The notes under the pieces: generated by a model | Told to the model about the DNA's origin: nothing | Seen by the model: the letters and a program-made list of their open reading frames with translations, nothing else | Databases searched by the model: none | Part shown: piece after piece, positions 27,840-37,045 of the stretch | Layout: the number at the start of each line of letters is the position of its first letter | Numbering within the stretch: position 1 is the first letter of the stretch | Assembly: GCA_902493515.1 (NCBI GenBank) | Contig: CABUPE010000003.1 | Location: 37,910 to 101,909 of the forward strand | Length of the DNA: 64,000 nt | Direction of reading: 5' to 3' | DNA from: an uncultured Collinsella sp. | GTDB taxonomy: Bacteria > Actinomycetota > Coriobacteriia > Coriobacteriales > Coriobacteriaceae | Made by a program: the position numbers and the translations under genes

Positions 27840-29381
27840 CTAGATGCTGAGCGTATGGTAGTTTACGTTCGCACCCGTAGCGTCAACGGACACGCCGTAG
27901 GTCTCGGGATAGATGCGCGTCGAAAACACGAGCGCGCCATCGTTCACAAACACCTCGACCGACGAGACATCGCCAACAATGCGCACGTTACGAACCTCGT
28001 CGACGGGCTCCCAACGCACGGTACGACCGCAGCCGGCAGAAGCGCGACCCTCATCGGTAAATCGCATCTCAAAGCGCGAGGGCAGTTCGGCCTCGGTGGC
28101 CACAAACGACAGCTTCAGCTCGCCATCAACGGTCGCAGCAAACGTGCCGTCGACACCGTCAACAACAACGTCAAAGCAGGTATCGCCGGCAACCTCCAAC
28201 GAGCCCTCACCCACACGCGCTGAGGCATAATGGCGCTCGATCTCGCGCGCCGGCTGCTGCAGCACCACGCCGTCGTCGCCGGCCATAAGCTCGCGCGGCA
28301 CCGTCATGCAGTGCTGCCAGCCGCACGCCACGGTGGGTGCGTTGCCATAGGTCGGCTCATCGGGCATGCCCATCCACCCGATCAGAATGTGGCGACCGTC
28401 CTCGGCCGTGAACTCCTGCGGAGCATAGAAGTCAAAACCGGCGTCCCACAGGCGGAACTCGCCCAGCTCATACTCGCCATCGCCATCTGTAATGTCGCCC
28501 GTTACAGGCATGTAGCCAGCAGCGTATACGTTGCCGCGGTCCCAACGACCGCCCTCGAGCCCCTGGGGCGAGAAGGACAGCCACTTCGCCGGTACGCCGT
28601 CATCGGCCTCAAGCTCAAGGTATCCCGGGCACTCCCACATAAAGCCAAAACGCTCGGGCGTAGACACGCGGCTCTCGAGCTCCCAGCTCAGCATATCGGG
28701 CGAGCCATACACCAGGATCTCGCCTGCATCGCGCCCGGCGCCCTCGCCGTGCATCGCGCAAAAACGACTCTCAACATGCGGCCCATCCACGCGACGACGC
28801 GCGCCCAGCACCATGTGATAACGCCCGTCCGCGTCACGCCACGCCTTGGGGTCACGCACGTGGCACGTCAGATCCTCAGGATAATCCTCCAACGCCAGCA
28901 CCACGCGCTTTTGGCTGAACGCCCGACCGGCAAGGCCATCAACGCTCTCGACATAAACAGTATCGGCGCGGCGGCCGGTATTGACGTAGTCGTACGTGCC
29001 GTCCGCATCGGAGAGCTTAACGTTTCCCGTGTACAGCACGCGAATGCGACCGTCCTCGGCAAGCGCGGAGCCCGAATACACGCCATGGCAATCGAACGGC
29101 TCGTCGGGCAGCAATGGGGCGCCAACATATTCCCAGTTCATAAGGTCGCGGCTTGTGACATGGCCCCACATCTTGACGCCGCCGTTCACATCAAACGGAG
29201 CATACTGGAAGTACGCGTGAAATACGCCATCTGCCTGGCAAAGACCGTTGGGGTCGTTGAGCCAACCCGACGGCGGCATAATATGGAAGTGCTGGCCATA
29301 CGCGCCATGACCGCACTCAGAGGCGGCAGCGTCAACAGCAGCAACCAGCTTTGCAAGGTCGCGACCAAGTGCATTAGACAT
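27840..29381 (-). CDS. scrB: Sucrose-6-phosphate hydrolase (GH32)
   Basis: 513 residues. GH32 motifs are WLNDPNG (nucleophile D43), the RDP motif in CHVRDPKAW and the acid/base motif MWECPGYLEL at about residue 247, with the beta-sandwich domain at the C-terminus. No signal peptide is present, so it acts in the cytoplasm on sucrose-6-phosphate delivered by the PTS. It lies downstream of scrA. Confidence 0.92.
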   Translation of the reverse strand: MSNALGRDLAKLVAAVDAAASECGHGAYGQHFHIMPPSGWLNDPNGLCQADGVFHAYFQYAPFDVNGGVKMWGHVTSRDLMNWEYVGAPLLPDEPFDCHGVYSGSALAEDGRIRVLYTGNVKLSDADGTYDYVNTGRRADTVYVESVDGLAGRAFSQKRVVLALEDYPEDLTCHVRDPKAWRDADGRYHMVLGARRRVDGPHVESRFCAMHGEGAGRDAGEILVYGSPDMLSWELESRVSTPERFGFMWECPGYLELEADDGVPAKWLSFSPQGLEGGRWDRGNVYAAGYMPVTGDITDGDGEYELGEFRLWDAGFDFYAPQEFTAEDGRHILIGWMGMPDEPTYGNAPTVACGWQHCMTVPRELMAGDDGVVLQQPAREIERHYASARVGEGSLEVAGDTCFDVVVDGVDGTFAATVDGELKLSFVATEAELPSRFEMRFTDEGRASAGCGRTVRWEPVDEVRNVRIVGDVSSVEVFVNDGALVFSTRIYPETYGVSVDATGANVNYHTLSI

Positions 29382-29447
29382 ATCAAAGTCCTAACGGATC
29401 GAAAGTAACAAGGCGCCAGAGATCGGCACCAGATACGGGAAACGCCC

Positions 29448-29469
29448 GCGAGCATACAACCCGCGGGCA
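29448..29469 (-). terminator. Hairpin between scrA and scrB
   Basis: GCCCGCG pairs with CGCGGGC around an 8-nt loop; only a short T-tract follows. It could stabilise the scrA mRNA or reduce scrB expression. Confidence 0.4.
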
Positions 29470-29487
29470 CCCCTCAATCAAAAGCTC

Positions 29488-30888
29488 TTAGGCCTGCTCG
29501 GAAGCCTTGGGCTCGTCCTTGTACAGGACAAACGAGACGCCAAAGGAAACCAGCGCGGCGACCGCAAACATGATCGCGTACTGCACGGGCTGGGCCAGGC
29601 ACAGCAGGATACCGAAGATACCGGTAACGCCGGTGCCGGAAGCAGCAAGCGAGGTGAGCGCGCAGACCAGGGCACCGCAGCCGCCGCCGATGCAGCCGGC
29701 GATGAAGGGCTTAAAGAAGCGCAGGTTCACACCAAAGATGGCAGGCTCGGTAATGCCCATGAAGGCGGACAGGGCCGAAGGGAGCGCCAGGCCCTTGATC
29801 TTGGCATCGCGGGTCTTAAAGGCAACGGCGAGCGCGGCGCCACCCTGGGCGATATTGGCAGCGCTGGCGATGGGCAGCCAATAGGTCACGCCGTACTGGG
29901 CGAGCTGGCCCAGGTCGATGGCGGTGTACATCTGGTGGATACCGGTAACGACCGTGGGGGCATAGAACAGGCCGACGATAAAGGAACCGATGCCGAAGGG
30001 CAGGGTCAGCAGGGCCTGGATCAGACCGAGGATGGCGTTCTCGGCCCAGACAAAGATGGGGCCGACGGCAACGAGCGTCACGAGCACGGTCACGAACACC
30101 GAGACGAGCGGGGTCACAAAGAGGTCGAACATCTCGGGAACGATCTTGTGCAGGCGCTTCTCAAGGAAGGCCAGAATGGCGCAGGCGATAACGATGGGGA
30201 TAACGTGGCCCTGATAACCGACCCACTCAAAGCTGTAGACGCCGGGAATGACGGTGACCATGGTCTGCACGCCCTCGGAGGCAACCGTGTAGGCGCTCTG
30301 CAGCGAGGAGTTGATGAACGCACCGCCTACGACGGCACCAAGATACGGGTTGGCGCCAAAGGCCTTAGCGGCGGAGTAACCGATCAGGATCTGCAGAATG
30401 CCAAAAGACGTTCCCGAGACCAGGTCGGCGATCTTGTAGATAAAGTTATTGGTGTCGAGCGCGATAAAGCCGTTGGAGGCCATAAAGTTGAGGGCGCTCA
30501 TGATGCCCAGCAGCAGGCCCGAAGCCACGATGGCGGGGATGATGGGGACAAAGACGTCGCCGAGCACCTTAATGGCACGCATAAAGATGTTCTGCTGCTG
30601 CGCCGCGGCCTCCTTGACCTCGGCCTTGGTGGCAGCCTCGACGCCGCTGAGCGCGATGAACTCCTCGTAGACCTTGTTGACGGTGCCGGTGCCAAAAATA
30701 ATCTGCAGCTGGCCCTGGGCCTCAAAGACGCCCTTGGCGCCGTCGATATTCTCGAGGGCTTCCTTGTCGACCTTGGCGTTATCGGCAATCACCAGGCGCA
30801 GACGCGTGGCGCAGTGTGCGGCCGAAACAACGTTGCCGGCGCCACCGATGTTGTCGAGCACCTCTTGGGCTGATTTGCGGTAGTCCAT
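29488..30888 (-). CDS. scrA: PTS sucrose permease, EIIBC
   Basis: 466 residues from the ATG at 30888 (GGAAAGGGA upstream). The EIIB domain holds the phosphorylated Cys in HCATRLRLV (C26). A long EIIC membrane domain follows with GITEPAIFGVNLRF, the glucose-superfamily signature. No EIIA domain is fused, so a shared EIIA must supply phosphate. It imports sucrose as sucrose-6-phosphate for ScrB. Two LacI-type operators lie 57-97 nt upstream. Confidence 0.92.
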   Translation of the reverse strand: MDYRKSAQEVLDNIGGAGNVVSAAHCATRLRLVIADNAKVDKEALENIDGAKGVFEAQGQLQIIFGTGTVNKVYEEFIALSGVEAATKAEVKEAAAQQQNIFMRAIKVLGDVFVPIIPAIVASGLLLGIMSALNFMASNGFIALDTNNFIYKIADLVSGTSFGILQILIGYSAAKAFGANPYLGAVVGGAFINSSLQSAYTVASEGVQTMVTVIPGVYSFEWVGYQGHVIPIVIACAILAFLEKRLHKIVPEMFDLFVTPLVSVFVTVLVTLVAVGPIFVWAENAILGLIQALLTLPFGIGSFIVGLFYAPTVVTGIHQMYTAIDLGQLAQYGVTYWLPIASAANIAQGGAALAVAFKTRDAKIKGLALPSALSAFMGITEPAIFGVNLRFFKPFIAGCIGGGCGALVCALTSLAASGTGVTGIFGILLCLAQPVQYAIMFAVAALVSFGVSFVLYKDEPKASEQA

Positions 30889-30944
30889 GACTTCCCTTTC
30901 CTCCAACGGGCGCATCTGCACCCGGCCATCTTTGACACTTACAC

Positions 30945-30958
30945 TGTAATCGTTTTCA
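30945..30958. promoter_or_regulatory. LacI-family operator upstream of scrA (site 1)
   Basis: TGTAATCGTTTTCA, whose complement TGAAAACGATTACA is a near-palindromic LacI/GalR-type site with the central CG. An identical 14-mer occurs at 30971-30984, 26 bp away. Confidence 0.75.
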
Positions 30959-30970
30959 GTTTCATATGTA

Positions 30971-30984
30971 TGTAATCGTTTTCA
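30971..30984. promoter_or_regulatory. LacI-family operator upstream of scrA (site 2)
   Basis: Exact copy of the 14-bp site at 30945-30958. A spacing of 26 bp (about 2.5 helical turns) suits cooperative binding of the sucrose repressor. Confidence 0.75.
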
Positions 30985-31072
30985 CAGTAGGGTGAACGGT
31001 AGGAAAAAGCCGGCGAATGGTAGTTTTGAGACAAAAACTGGGGACTCAAAGGCAGGCAGACGCGTCCAAGGA

Positions 31073-32053
31073 CTAGACATTCATGAGCTGATGTCCAAGT
31101 TTGAGCGTCCGCAGGCCGCTCTCCCCCTCCTCGCCATCGAGCGCGTCGAGCAGCATATTGGTCGCCTCGACGCCACTGGTCAGGTAGCCATAATGCACGG
31201 TGGGAATGCCGCCCGTCAGCGCGCGCAAAAACGCGTTGTCGCCAAAACCGCTCACGCGGTGTATGCCCTCGCCCATACCGCGAACCTCATCGATGGCACG
31301 AAGCGCGCCGGCCGCCATAGTGTCGGTCGCGCAGGCGATAAACGAAACATCGGGAGCGACGGAAAGCAGCTCACGCGCCGCACCATAGCCCGAGTCGAGC
31401 GTAAACGAGCCCAGGCGAATCAAGGCGGAATCGAGCGGGTTGCCCGCAGCGCGCAGGCCGGCCTCAAAACCGCGACGGCGGTCATAACCGGCCGCGCGGT
31501 CCTCTTCGGTAACTCCAATATAGGCAATCTTGCCGTCCACGCGACCCGCAAGCGCACGACCCAGCTCAAAGGCGGCCTCGTAATCGTCATGATAGACGCA
31601 CGCCGCGCCCTCGACATGTTGGCCGATCAACACAATGGGCACGCGGCACGATTCAATCGCGCGACGGTGCTCGTCGGTGATCATGGTTGCCACCAGCACA
31701 ATGCCATCGACCGGGTGGTTTTGGAACAGGTCGAGGTATTCGAGCTCGCGATCGGCCGCGTTGTCGGTATTGGCAAGCAGCATCTGGTAGCCACGGCGAC
31801 CAAGCACCTGGCCAATACCGGCGGTAATGCGGCTTACGGATTCCGAGTTGATCTTAGGCACGATGACGCCGATGAGCTTGGTGGAACCGGTTCGCAGCGC
31901 GCGAGCCTGGCTGGACCGCACGTATCCGGTCAGCTCAATCGCCTGCTTAATGCGCTCGGCCTTGTCCGCCGAGATATATCCACCGTTGAGGTAGCGCGAG
32001 ACGGCGGCGCTCGAAACGCCCGCAAGCTCGGCCACATCTTTCATCTTAACCAC
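31073..32053 (-). CDS. scrR: LacI-family sucrose operon repressor
   Basis: 326 residues from a GTG at 32053, which has AGGGG 5 nt upstream. The N-terminal HTH is MKDVAELAGVSSAAVSRYLNG with the hinge-region YVRSSQARALRTGSTKLIGVIVP. A periplasmic-binding-protein-like effector domain follows. It is the likely repressor of scrA-scrB, as the operators at 30945 and 30971 fit this family. A third site at 32069-32082 just upstream of its own gene suggests autoregulation. The effector is probably sucrose-6-phosphate or fructose, by analogy. Confidence 0.88.
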   Translation of the reverse strand: MVKMKDVAELAGVSSAAVSRYLNGGYISADKAERIKQAIELTGYVRSSQARALRTGSTKLIGVIVPKINSESVSRITAGIGQVLGRRGYQMLLANTDNAADRELEYLDLFQNHPVDGIVLVATMITDEHRRAIESCRVPIVLIGQHVEGAACVYHDDYEAAFELGRALAGRVDGKIAYIGVTEEDRAAGYDRRRGFEAGLRAAGNPLDSALIRLGSFTLDSGYGAARELLSVAPDVSFIACATDTMAAGALRAIDEVRGMGEGIHRVSGFGDNAFLRALTGGIPTVHYGYLTSGVEATNMLLDALDGEEGESGLRTLKLGHQLMNV

Positions 32054-32068
32054 GAGCACCCCTGTCAT

Positions 32069-32082
32069 TGAAATCGCTTTCA
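32069..32082. promoter_or_regulatory. LacI-family operator upstream of scrR
   Basis: TGAAATCGCTTTCA is a near-palindrome with a CG centre, closely matching the scrA operators (TGAAAACGATTACA). It lies 16 bp before the scrR start. Confidence 0.65.
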
Positions 32083-32159
32083 CCATAATACCCGCGAACG
32101 CGCTCAATGAATCAACTCGCCCATCCAGGTCGAGCAAACGTCAGCGAGCGGGCAGTTGC

Positions 32160-32286
32160 CGTGGCGAGGTGCCGCGAAAGAGGAGCGAAGCGTACTTTAT
32201 GTACGCGAGCGACGGTTTGAGCGGCAGATCGCCCGGCAGATGCCCGCGCAGCGTCGAGCGGTCCGGCGTTTGTTAAAACGCCGGAC
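32160..32286. repeat. Intergenic repeat-like region with two hairpins
   Basis: AGCGTACTTTATGTACGCGAGCG at 32187-32210 contains CGTAC...GTACG, a hairpin flanked by GCGA and GAGCG units. A second perfect hairpin (GTCCGGCGTTT / AAACGCCGGAC, 32261-32286) lies 6 nt after the DUF4956 stop and may end the pel operon, though it lacks a T-run. The first unit looks like a dispersed palindromic repeat; only one copy is in this window. Confidence 0.5.
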
Positions 32287-32291
32287 CATAG

Positions 32292-32957
32292 TTAGCCGTG
32301 ATATTCGCCGTTGTACTGGATGAGCGTCAGGTCCTCCACGCCGTCGAGCGCGCGTATGGCGTCGGCATAGGGCATATCCACACCGTCAGAGAACACCTCG
32401 ACGGCCATCTCGACCTTGTCGCCGCGCATGGTCTTGGACTTGACGGTGAACTTGGTGCGCCCAAACGCGCGCACGATATCGTCGCCGGTGGTCTGACCCG
32501 TGTAGTGGATGACCATCATGTACACGCGCGCCTTGTCCTGGTGGCTCGCAAAGCCGGCAACCATCACCACGATCACCACCGCCGTGAGCCCCACGAGTGC
32601 GTACATGCCGGCACCCGCCGTAATGCCCGTGGTAATGGCCCAAAACAGGTACAGCAGGTCGAGCGGGTCCTTAACCGCCGTACGATAGCGGACGATTGAC
32701 AGAGCACCGACCATACCGAGCGAGATGACCACGTTGGTCGAAATCGCGAGCGTGACCATGCAGGTGAGCACGCACATGCCCACAAGCGTCACGGCAAAGC
32801 TGCGCGAATACACCACGCCGGTAAAAAAGCGCTTGTACACGTAATAGATCAGGATGCCCATGGCGAGCGCCACGAGCAGCGAAAGGCCAATCTTGGCAGG
32901 GTCGACCTGGCCAAACGCCTCCAAGACGGAGTTCTTAAAAAAGTCCCTGGTGCTCAT
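32292..32957 (-). CDS. DUF4956 membrane protein
   Basis: 221 residues. At least three to four membrane helices are visible (about residues 25-43, 52-72, 78-95, 105-135), including NVVISLGMVGALSIVRYRTAVKDPLDL, a conserved DUF4956 stretch with RYRTAVKDP. A cytoplasmic C-terminal alpha/beta domain of about 85 residues follows. DUF4956 genes are often next to VTC-domain and CotH genes, as here. It starts 3 bp after the VTC gene and is the last gene of the eight-gene pel operon. Function is unknown. Confidence 0.85.
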   Translation of the reverse strand: MSTRDFFKNSVLEAFGQVDPAKIGLSLLVALAMGILIYYVYKRFFTGVVYSRSFAVTLVGMCVLTCMVTLAISTNVVISLGMVGALSIVRYRTAVKDPLDLLYLFWAITTGITAGAGMYALVGLTAVVIVVMVAGFASHQDKARVYMMVIHYTGQTTGDDIVRAFGRTKFTVKSKTMRGDKVEMAVEVFSDGVDMPYADAIRALDGVEDLTLIQYNGEYHG

Positions 32958-32960
32958 GGT

Positions 32961-33752
32961 CTAAATATCCCCTCGGTTCTCAAAATCCGATTCCCAGTAA
33001 TTAAATCCGCGCAGGTAGGCGGTCTTTTCGTAACACAGACAGTACTTGGAGACCGCCGTAAGCTCGGCCGCTCCCGGCGGCACCATATCACGCACCAGCT
33101 GCGGGCAAAACTCCGTAAACTTGACCTCCATCACCAGCTTGCCGGGCTCCAGGACCGGCAGCGCGGGCAGCGTCGCGTCAAAGATATCGAAGCTTCCCAC
33201 CGTGGCACGCACGTTCATGTCAAACGTAATGCGCACGGTGCCCTCATCCATCACCCACGGCTCGCGCTCGTAGTCCACGATGGTCCGCGGGCGCATCATG
33301 TTGCAGATGCACTCAATGTAGAACTCGCGACAGAGCGGATAGGGGCTCCTCAGCAAAAAGTCGTAGTCGCCAGCCAGAATCTGCTCAAACTCGCCGCGCG
33401 TAAGTGGCGCGTCCTCCTTATAGATCCAGCTGCCGTACTTCTTTTTGCGCTCGAGCTTAATCACCTTGTCGCCGCCGTTATAGATGCGCACACGATACTT
33501 TTTGCGCATAAGAATGCCGGCATCTTTTTCCTCGTAGGCCGAGTTGCAGTAGTCGTCAAAGTACAGGCTGCGAATGGTGTAACCGCCCGCCTGCGCATGT
33601 TTGTCCAGCTTAAACACCGGCGCCATGCGACAGGCAAGCGCAGCGTGCTCGCCCTCGTTAATGAGATATTTGAGCTCGTGGCGGTAACGCTCCTGCGTGG
33701 TACGCGCGGGAGGTGCCGTCAAGCGCTCAAGCAACGCGCTAGCCCTCCTCAT
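32961..33752 (-). CDS. VTC-domain protein (polyphosphate polymerase-like)
   Basis: 263 residues. Conserved VTC features are RHELKYLIN, IRSLYFDD, KYRVRIYNG, KLERKKKYG and EVKFTEFCPQLVRDM, which line the tunnel of the triphosphate-tunnel metalloenzyme fold. In yeast Vtc4 such a domain makes polyphosphate. In bacteria, the role of stand-alone VTC proteins encoded with CotH and DUF4956 is not settled. The ATG at 33752 overlaps cotH, but its AGGAGG may be the ribosome site for an in-frame TTG at 33734. Confidence 0.85.
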   Translation of the reverse strand: MRRASALLERLTAPPARTTQERYRHELKYLINEGEHAALACRMAPVFKLDKHAQAGGYTIRSLYFDDYCNSAYEEKDAGILMRKKYRVRIYNGGDKVIKLERKKKYGSWIYKEDAPLTRGEFEQILAGDYDFLLRSPYPLCREFYIECICNMMRPRTIVDYEREPWVMDEGTVRITFDMNVRATVGSFDIFDATLPALPVLEPGKLVMEVKFTEFCPQLVRDMVPPGAAELTAVSKYCLCYEKTAYLRGFNYWESDFENRGDI

Positions 33753-35508
33753 ACGTGTCCTCCACGACCTTACCGCCGTCTTGCACGTAAAAACACTTCA
33801 TGCCGTAGTGCTTACCGTCGTCGGTCACATAGTAGTCAAACGCATCTTGCGTATAGCCGTCGGAGTTGGTGGCACGCACGCGCACAAAATACTGGCCGGC
33901 ATCGGGCGCATCGCAGGTAACCTCAGGCAGCAGCACGTCCTCGGCCTTAAATAGCACGTCCTTGATGGCATAGTCGCGCGCAAGCTCCACGGTGTAGCGA
34001 ATGTCGCGCGCCTCAAAGTCGTAGGACGCATCCCAGTTAATACGGAGCTTACCGTTATCAATCTGCGGCACGCCGATGTAGAACGGCATGGGCTTTTTAA
34101 AACTCTCGCGAAAGCTCTTGTAGTTCTCCTCGATCTCGGAGGGAATCGCCGCGGCGATCTGCTCGTATTGGTCCTTGGTGACAGGCAGATGGTCAATATC
34201 GGGCGAAGCAAAGACTAGCGATTCGGTAACCTCGCGATAATGCTTGATCATCTTGCTCAGGCGTGCCTCGGTCATATACGAGCGCAGGTCCTTGACGGCG
34301 CCGTCGAGCTCGCTGCGGAACGATTTGCTGCGCAGCGCACGATTGAACAGTACGTTGCCCCAGTAGTTGCTTGCGCCGCGCTCCCAGCTCGCGTAGTCCG
34401 AAAACCCGGTAAGAGAAAGCTCCAGCTTACGCAGCATGCCGTCGTTATCCCAATCTAAAAAGTACCAGGTATTTGAATTGAGTGGGCTGTACAGATAGCA
34501 GTTACGGTTCTGCGTATCGCAGTTGCCCGTCAGAATCTGAAACGCCAGCCAATAGACCAGATTCTCGGTATCAAAGTAGGTGTCGAGCACGTTATCGATC
34601 TTTTGCGATTCGTCGTTGAGCGCATCGAGCATCTCGATGAGCTTGGTGTGGTCCGAATCGCCCTTAATCTCGAGCATGCCCTCAAAGTTTGCCTGGTTGT
34701 AGCCGGAATCATCGGCAAGCTTAATGGTGTCCTTGTAGCGATGGAAATCGAAGCTGTTCACCTTGTACAGATGCCCGCTCTTATCCAAGCCGTGCGCCTT
34801 AAGCGCCGTTTTGTTGAGCTGCTCCACCTGCGTAAACAGGCCGTAGTCCTCAAAGGTGTCGTTGGACTTTTCGGTCTGGTCGCACACCCACAGATGCACA
34901 AACTGCGTGCGCAGGCCCATCATCTGGGGAATCCCACGGATAAGGTCGTAGGCCATCTTGTTGCGAAAACGCATACCCTCGCCCATGTGCTTGTTGAGCG
35001 CAATCGCGCGCTGTTGGCGCCAGGTACCCTTGCCCTTTTTGAGCTCCACCTTGTAATTCTTTTGCGAGTTCATGCTCGATGTCTGACCGCGCACCTGCAC
35101 GGTGGCATTGGGCGCTTCCTCGCCATAGCCAACCTCGCCGGCCACCGGGCCGTCTTCGTCGCCCGGCTGCAGCAGGCCCATAACCTGATAGCGCGTCACG
35201 CCCATATCGGCATAGTCATACACCGAGTACGTGTTGATCTCAGCCCAGCTGTGGTCGGTGTTCTCAGAGCTGTTGCCGCGTGAGACCGTCAAGTACATGG
35301 TCACAATACCCGAGTCATCGTAGACCTCGTACAGCTCGTCTTTATCGCGTAGGTGCTTGGTACCGTCCGAGGACTCGGCCTTTTTAATCTTGTCCTGCTT
35401 TTTAACCTTTTTAGTCGAGGATTCGTCCTGAGACGAACAGCCCGTAAGCAACAGCGCGCCGGCAGCCGCCTCGATCAGGCAGCGGCGAGACATCAACTTA
35501 TCGATCAT
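33739..35508 (-). CDS. CotH kinase-family lipoprotein
   Basis: 589 residues from the ATG at 35508, preceded by GGGGAGG and overlapping pelG by 11 bp. A signal peptide with lipobox LLLTGC is followed by a Lys/Ser-rich linker. The CotH domain has VRGQTSSMNSQKNYKVEL, the QILTGNCDTQNRNCYLY catalytic-type motif and FLDWDNDGM (metal-binding DWDNDG). A C-terminal fibronectin-III-like segment (about residues 500-570) follows. CotH proteins phosphorylate proteins, or bind sugars or metals on the cell surface. Its place in the Pel operon suggests a surface or matrix role. Confidence 0.88.
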   Translation of the reverse strand: MIDKLMSRRCLIEAAAGALLLTGCSSQDESSTKKVKKQDKIKKAESSDGTKHLRDKDELYEVYDDSGIVTMYLTVSRGNSSENTDHSWAEINTYSVYDYADMGVTRYQVMGLLQPGDEDGPVAGEVGYGEEAPNATVQVRGQTSSMNSQKNYKVELKKGKGTWRQQRAIALNKHMGEGMRFRNKMAYDLIRGIPQMMGLRTQFVHLWVCDQTEKSNDTFEDYGLFTQVEQLNKTALKAHGLDKSGHLYKVNSFDFHRYKDTIKLADDSGYNQANFEGMLEIKGDSDHTKLIEMLDALNDESQKIDNVLDTYFDTENLVYWLAFQILTGNCDTQNRNCYLYSPLNSNTWYFLDWDNDGMLRKLELSLTGFSDYASWERGASNYWGNVLFNRALRSKSFRSELDGAVKDLRSYMTEARLSKMIKHYREVTESLVFASPDIDHLPVTKDQYEQIAAAIPSEIEENYKSFRESFKKPMPFYIGVPQIDNGKLRINWDASYDFEARDIRYTVELARDYAIKDVLFKAEDVLLPEVTCDAPDAGQYFVRVRATNSDGYTQDAFDYYVTDDGKHYGMKCFYVQDGGKVVEDTYEEG

Positions 35509-37042
35509 CAGAACCTCCCCAATGTTTTTGGTACAGGCGAACCACCATACGTTCAAACGCACTGCGCGGCTCACCGCCCGCGCGCTTGTCCTCGTAGCAT
35601 TGCTCAACACGGTCGAGCACCCGGCCAAGTTCGGTAAACCAGCCCGTTTTGTCGGTCGCCACAATGGGCTGCTGGCTCAGGATACGATAAGGCAAGTTGG
35701 CGGTATAGGTATCGAGCCGCAGCAGCGCCACGATAAAAAACACCGCCGCACCCAACAAAAAGCCAAAGCCGTAAAACTGCTGCGGCAAAAGCAACGACAC
35801 GGCAGTCGCCAGCCCGGCCACACCGGCAAACAGGCCCGAAGCCAGAACGGCCCCCTTGTAGTCGGTAAAGTACAGCAAGATGAGCATCACCGTATTGCCC
35901 ACGGCATACAGGCCATAACCCACGCACAGCGTGCGAAAATACCCGTGCATAAGGTTGTTAAAGCCCAGCGGCAGAGCCGAGAGCACCGTGGTCTCGAGAG
36001 AAATGACCGCAGCGGTCACAAACAGCTGCTTGAGCGCGCAAAAGCGCAGTTCGCTGTTGAGCGTGGAGAGCATCTCCTCCCCGGCCACCACAATGTCGCC
36101 TACCACGCCGCCGTCGTTGAACAGGCTGTAGTAGTCGCGGTAGCGCGGATAGAAGTTGACCTCGACCGAGACCACAAAGTTGACGGTCGTGACCAGGATG
36201 GTCAAAAACGCGATGAGCGCCGGCACATCGTAGTAGGGCGCACCATAAAAGAAGCCCTTGACCTGCACGCCAATGGGACCGGCCCAAATAATCACCAGGT
36301 GCGCAAAGAGTCCCAGATTGGTTAACAGGCCCGTGAGCGCCAGCGGCATAAACTGATCGAGCCACTGCAAAAAGGGCCAGGGGCTGCGGTCGCTCTGAGG
36401 AAAATACCGGTACAGCAGTACCACGTCCCAGGCGAGCATGACGCCGTAGCCCAGAGCAATTGACGCCAACAGGCCCTCGACCGGCGGCAGCCCCAGCGCC
36501 AGCGCGGTCAGGGCGCACAGGCACGCCACGCCAATGGCAGCCGCAAAGCTGCACAGGATGCCGCGGTAATCCTTGATGGCCGTGAGGTAACTCATACCGT
36601 TCCAGTTGACGATCATAATGTTGAACAGCCACAGGCACAGCAGCCCCTGTAGCAGCGTGGCGCCCGAGAACAGCAAAAAGACGCCGTAGAGCACCGTGCC
36701 CACAACGAGCATGATGGCATTAGATCCCCAAAACGATGGCAGGATCTCATCCTCGCGCTCAGCAAAAAGCATATCGGCCAAAAAGCGCGTGACCGGCATA
36801 GAGAAAAAACTCGTGAGCGTGAGCGACGCCAGCAGCGTATAGGTCACCATGCACACCAGCAGATCTTGGTTGCCACGGCCCACACCCCACAGACCGCACA
36901 GCACCAAGATACCCACCTGGAGCAGCACGCCCAGCAGCATGGGGCCCGTGCACACAATGCCGGTGTAGCCATAGGCGCGCATCGTGGCAAACAGACCCTT
37001 GCGCCTAAACAGGCGCTTGAGCTCAAAACCGATTCCGGCCAC
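35498..37042 (-). CDS. pelG: Pel polysaccharide transporter PelG
   Basis: 514 residues from a GTG at 37042, with GGGGGAG 6 nt upstream. About 12 hydrophobic helices make it a MATE/flippase-like membrane protein. The N-terminus MAGIGFELKRLFRR is a PelG hallmark. PelG exports the Pel chain across the membrane together with PelD, PelE and PelF. It overlaps the following cotH gene and follows pelF by 3 bp. Confidence 0.9.
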   Translation of the reverse strand: MAGIGFELKRLFRRKGLFATMRAYGYTGIVCTGPMLLGVLLQVGILVLCGLWGVGRGNQDLLVCMVTYTLLASLTLTSFFSMPVTRFLADMLFAEREDEILPSFWGSNAIMLVVGTVLYGVFLLFSGATLLQGLLCLWLFNIMIVNWNGMSYLTAIKDYRGILCSFAAAIGVACLCALTALALGLPPVEGLLASIALGYGVMLAWDVVLLYRYFPQSDRSPWPFLQWLDQFMPLALTGLLTNLGLFAHLVIIWAGPIGVQVKGFFYGAPYYDVPALIAFLTILVTTVNFVVSVEVNFYPRYRDYYSLFNDGGVVGDIVVAGEEMLSTLNSELRFCALKQLFVTAAVISLETTVLSALPLGFNNLMHGYFRTLCVGYGLYAVGNTVMLILLYFTDYKGAVLASGLFAGVAGLATAVSLLLPQQFYGFGFLLGAAVFFIVALLRLDTYTANLPYRILSQQPIVATDKTGWFTELGRVLDRVEQCYEDKRAGGEPRSAFERMVVRLYQKHWGGSDDR

Positions 37043-37045
37043 CGG

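Noticed and set aside
32961..33752. Calling the VTC protein a proven polyphosphate polymerase
   Set aside because: The fold residues are present, but no catalytic evidence exists for stand-alone bacterial members linked to CotH.
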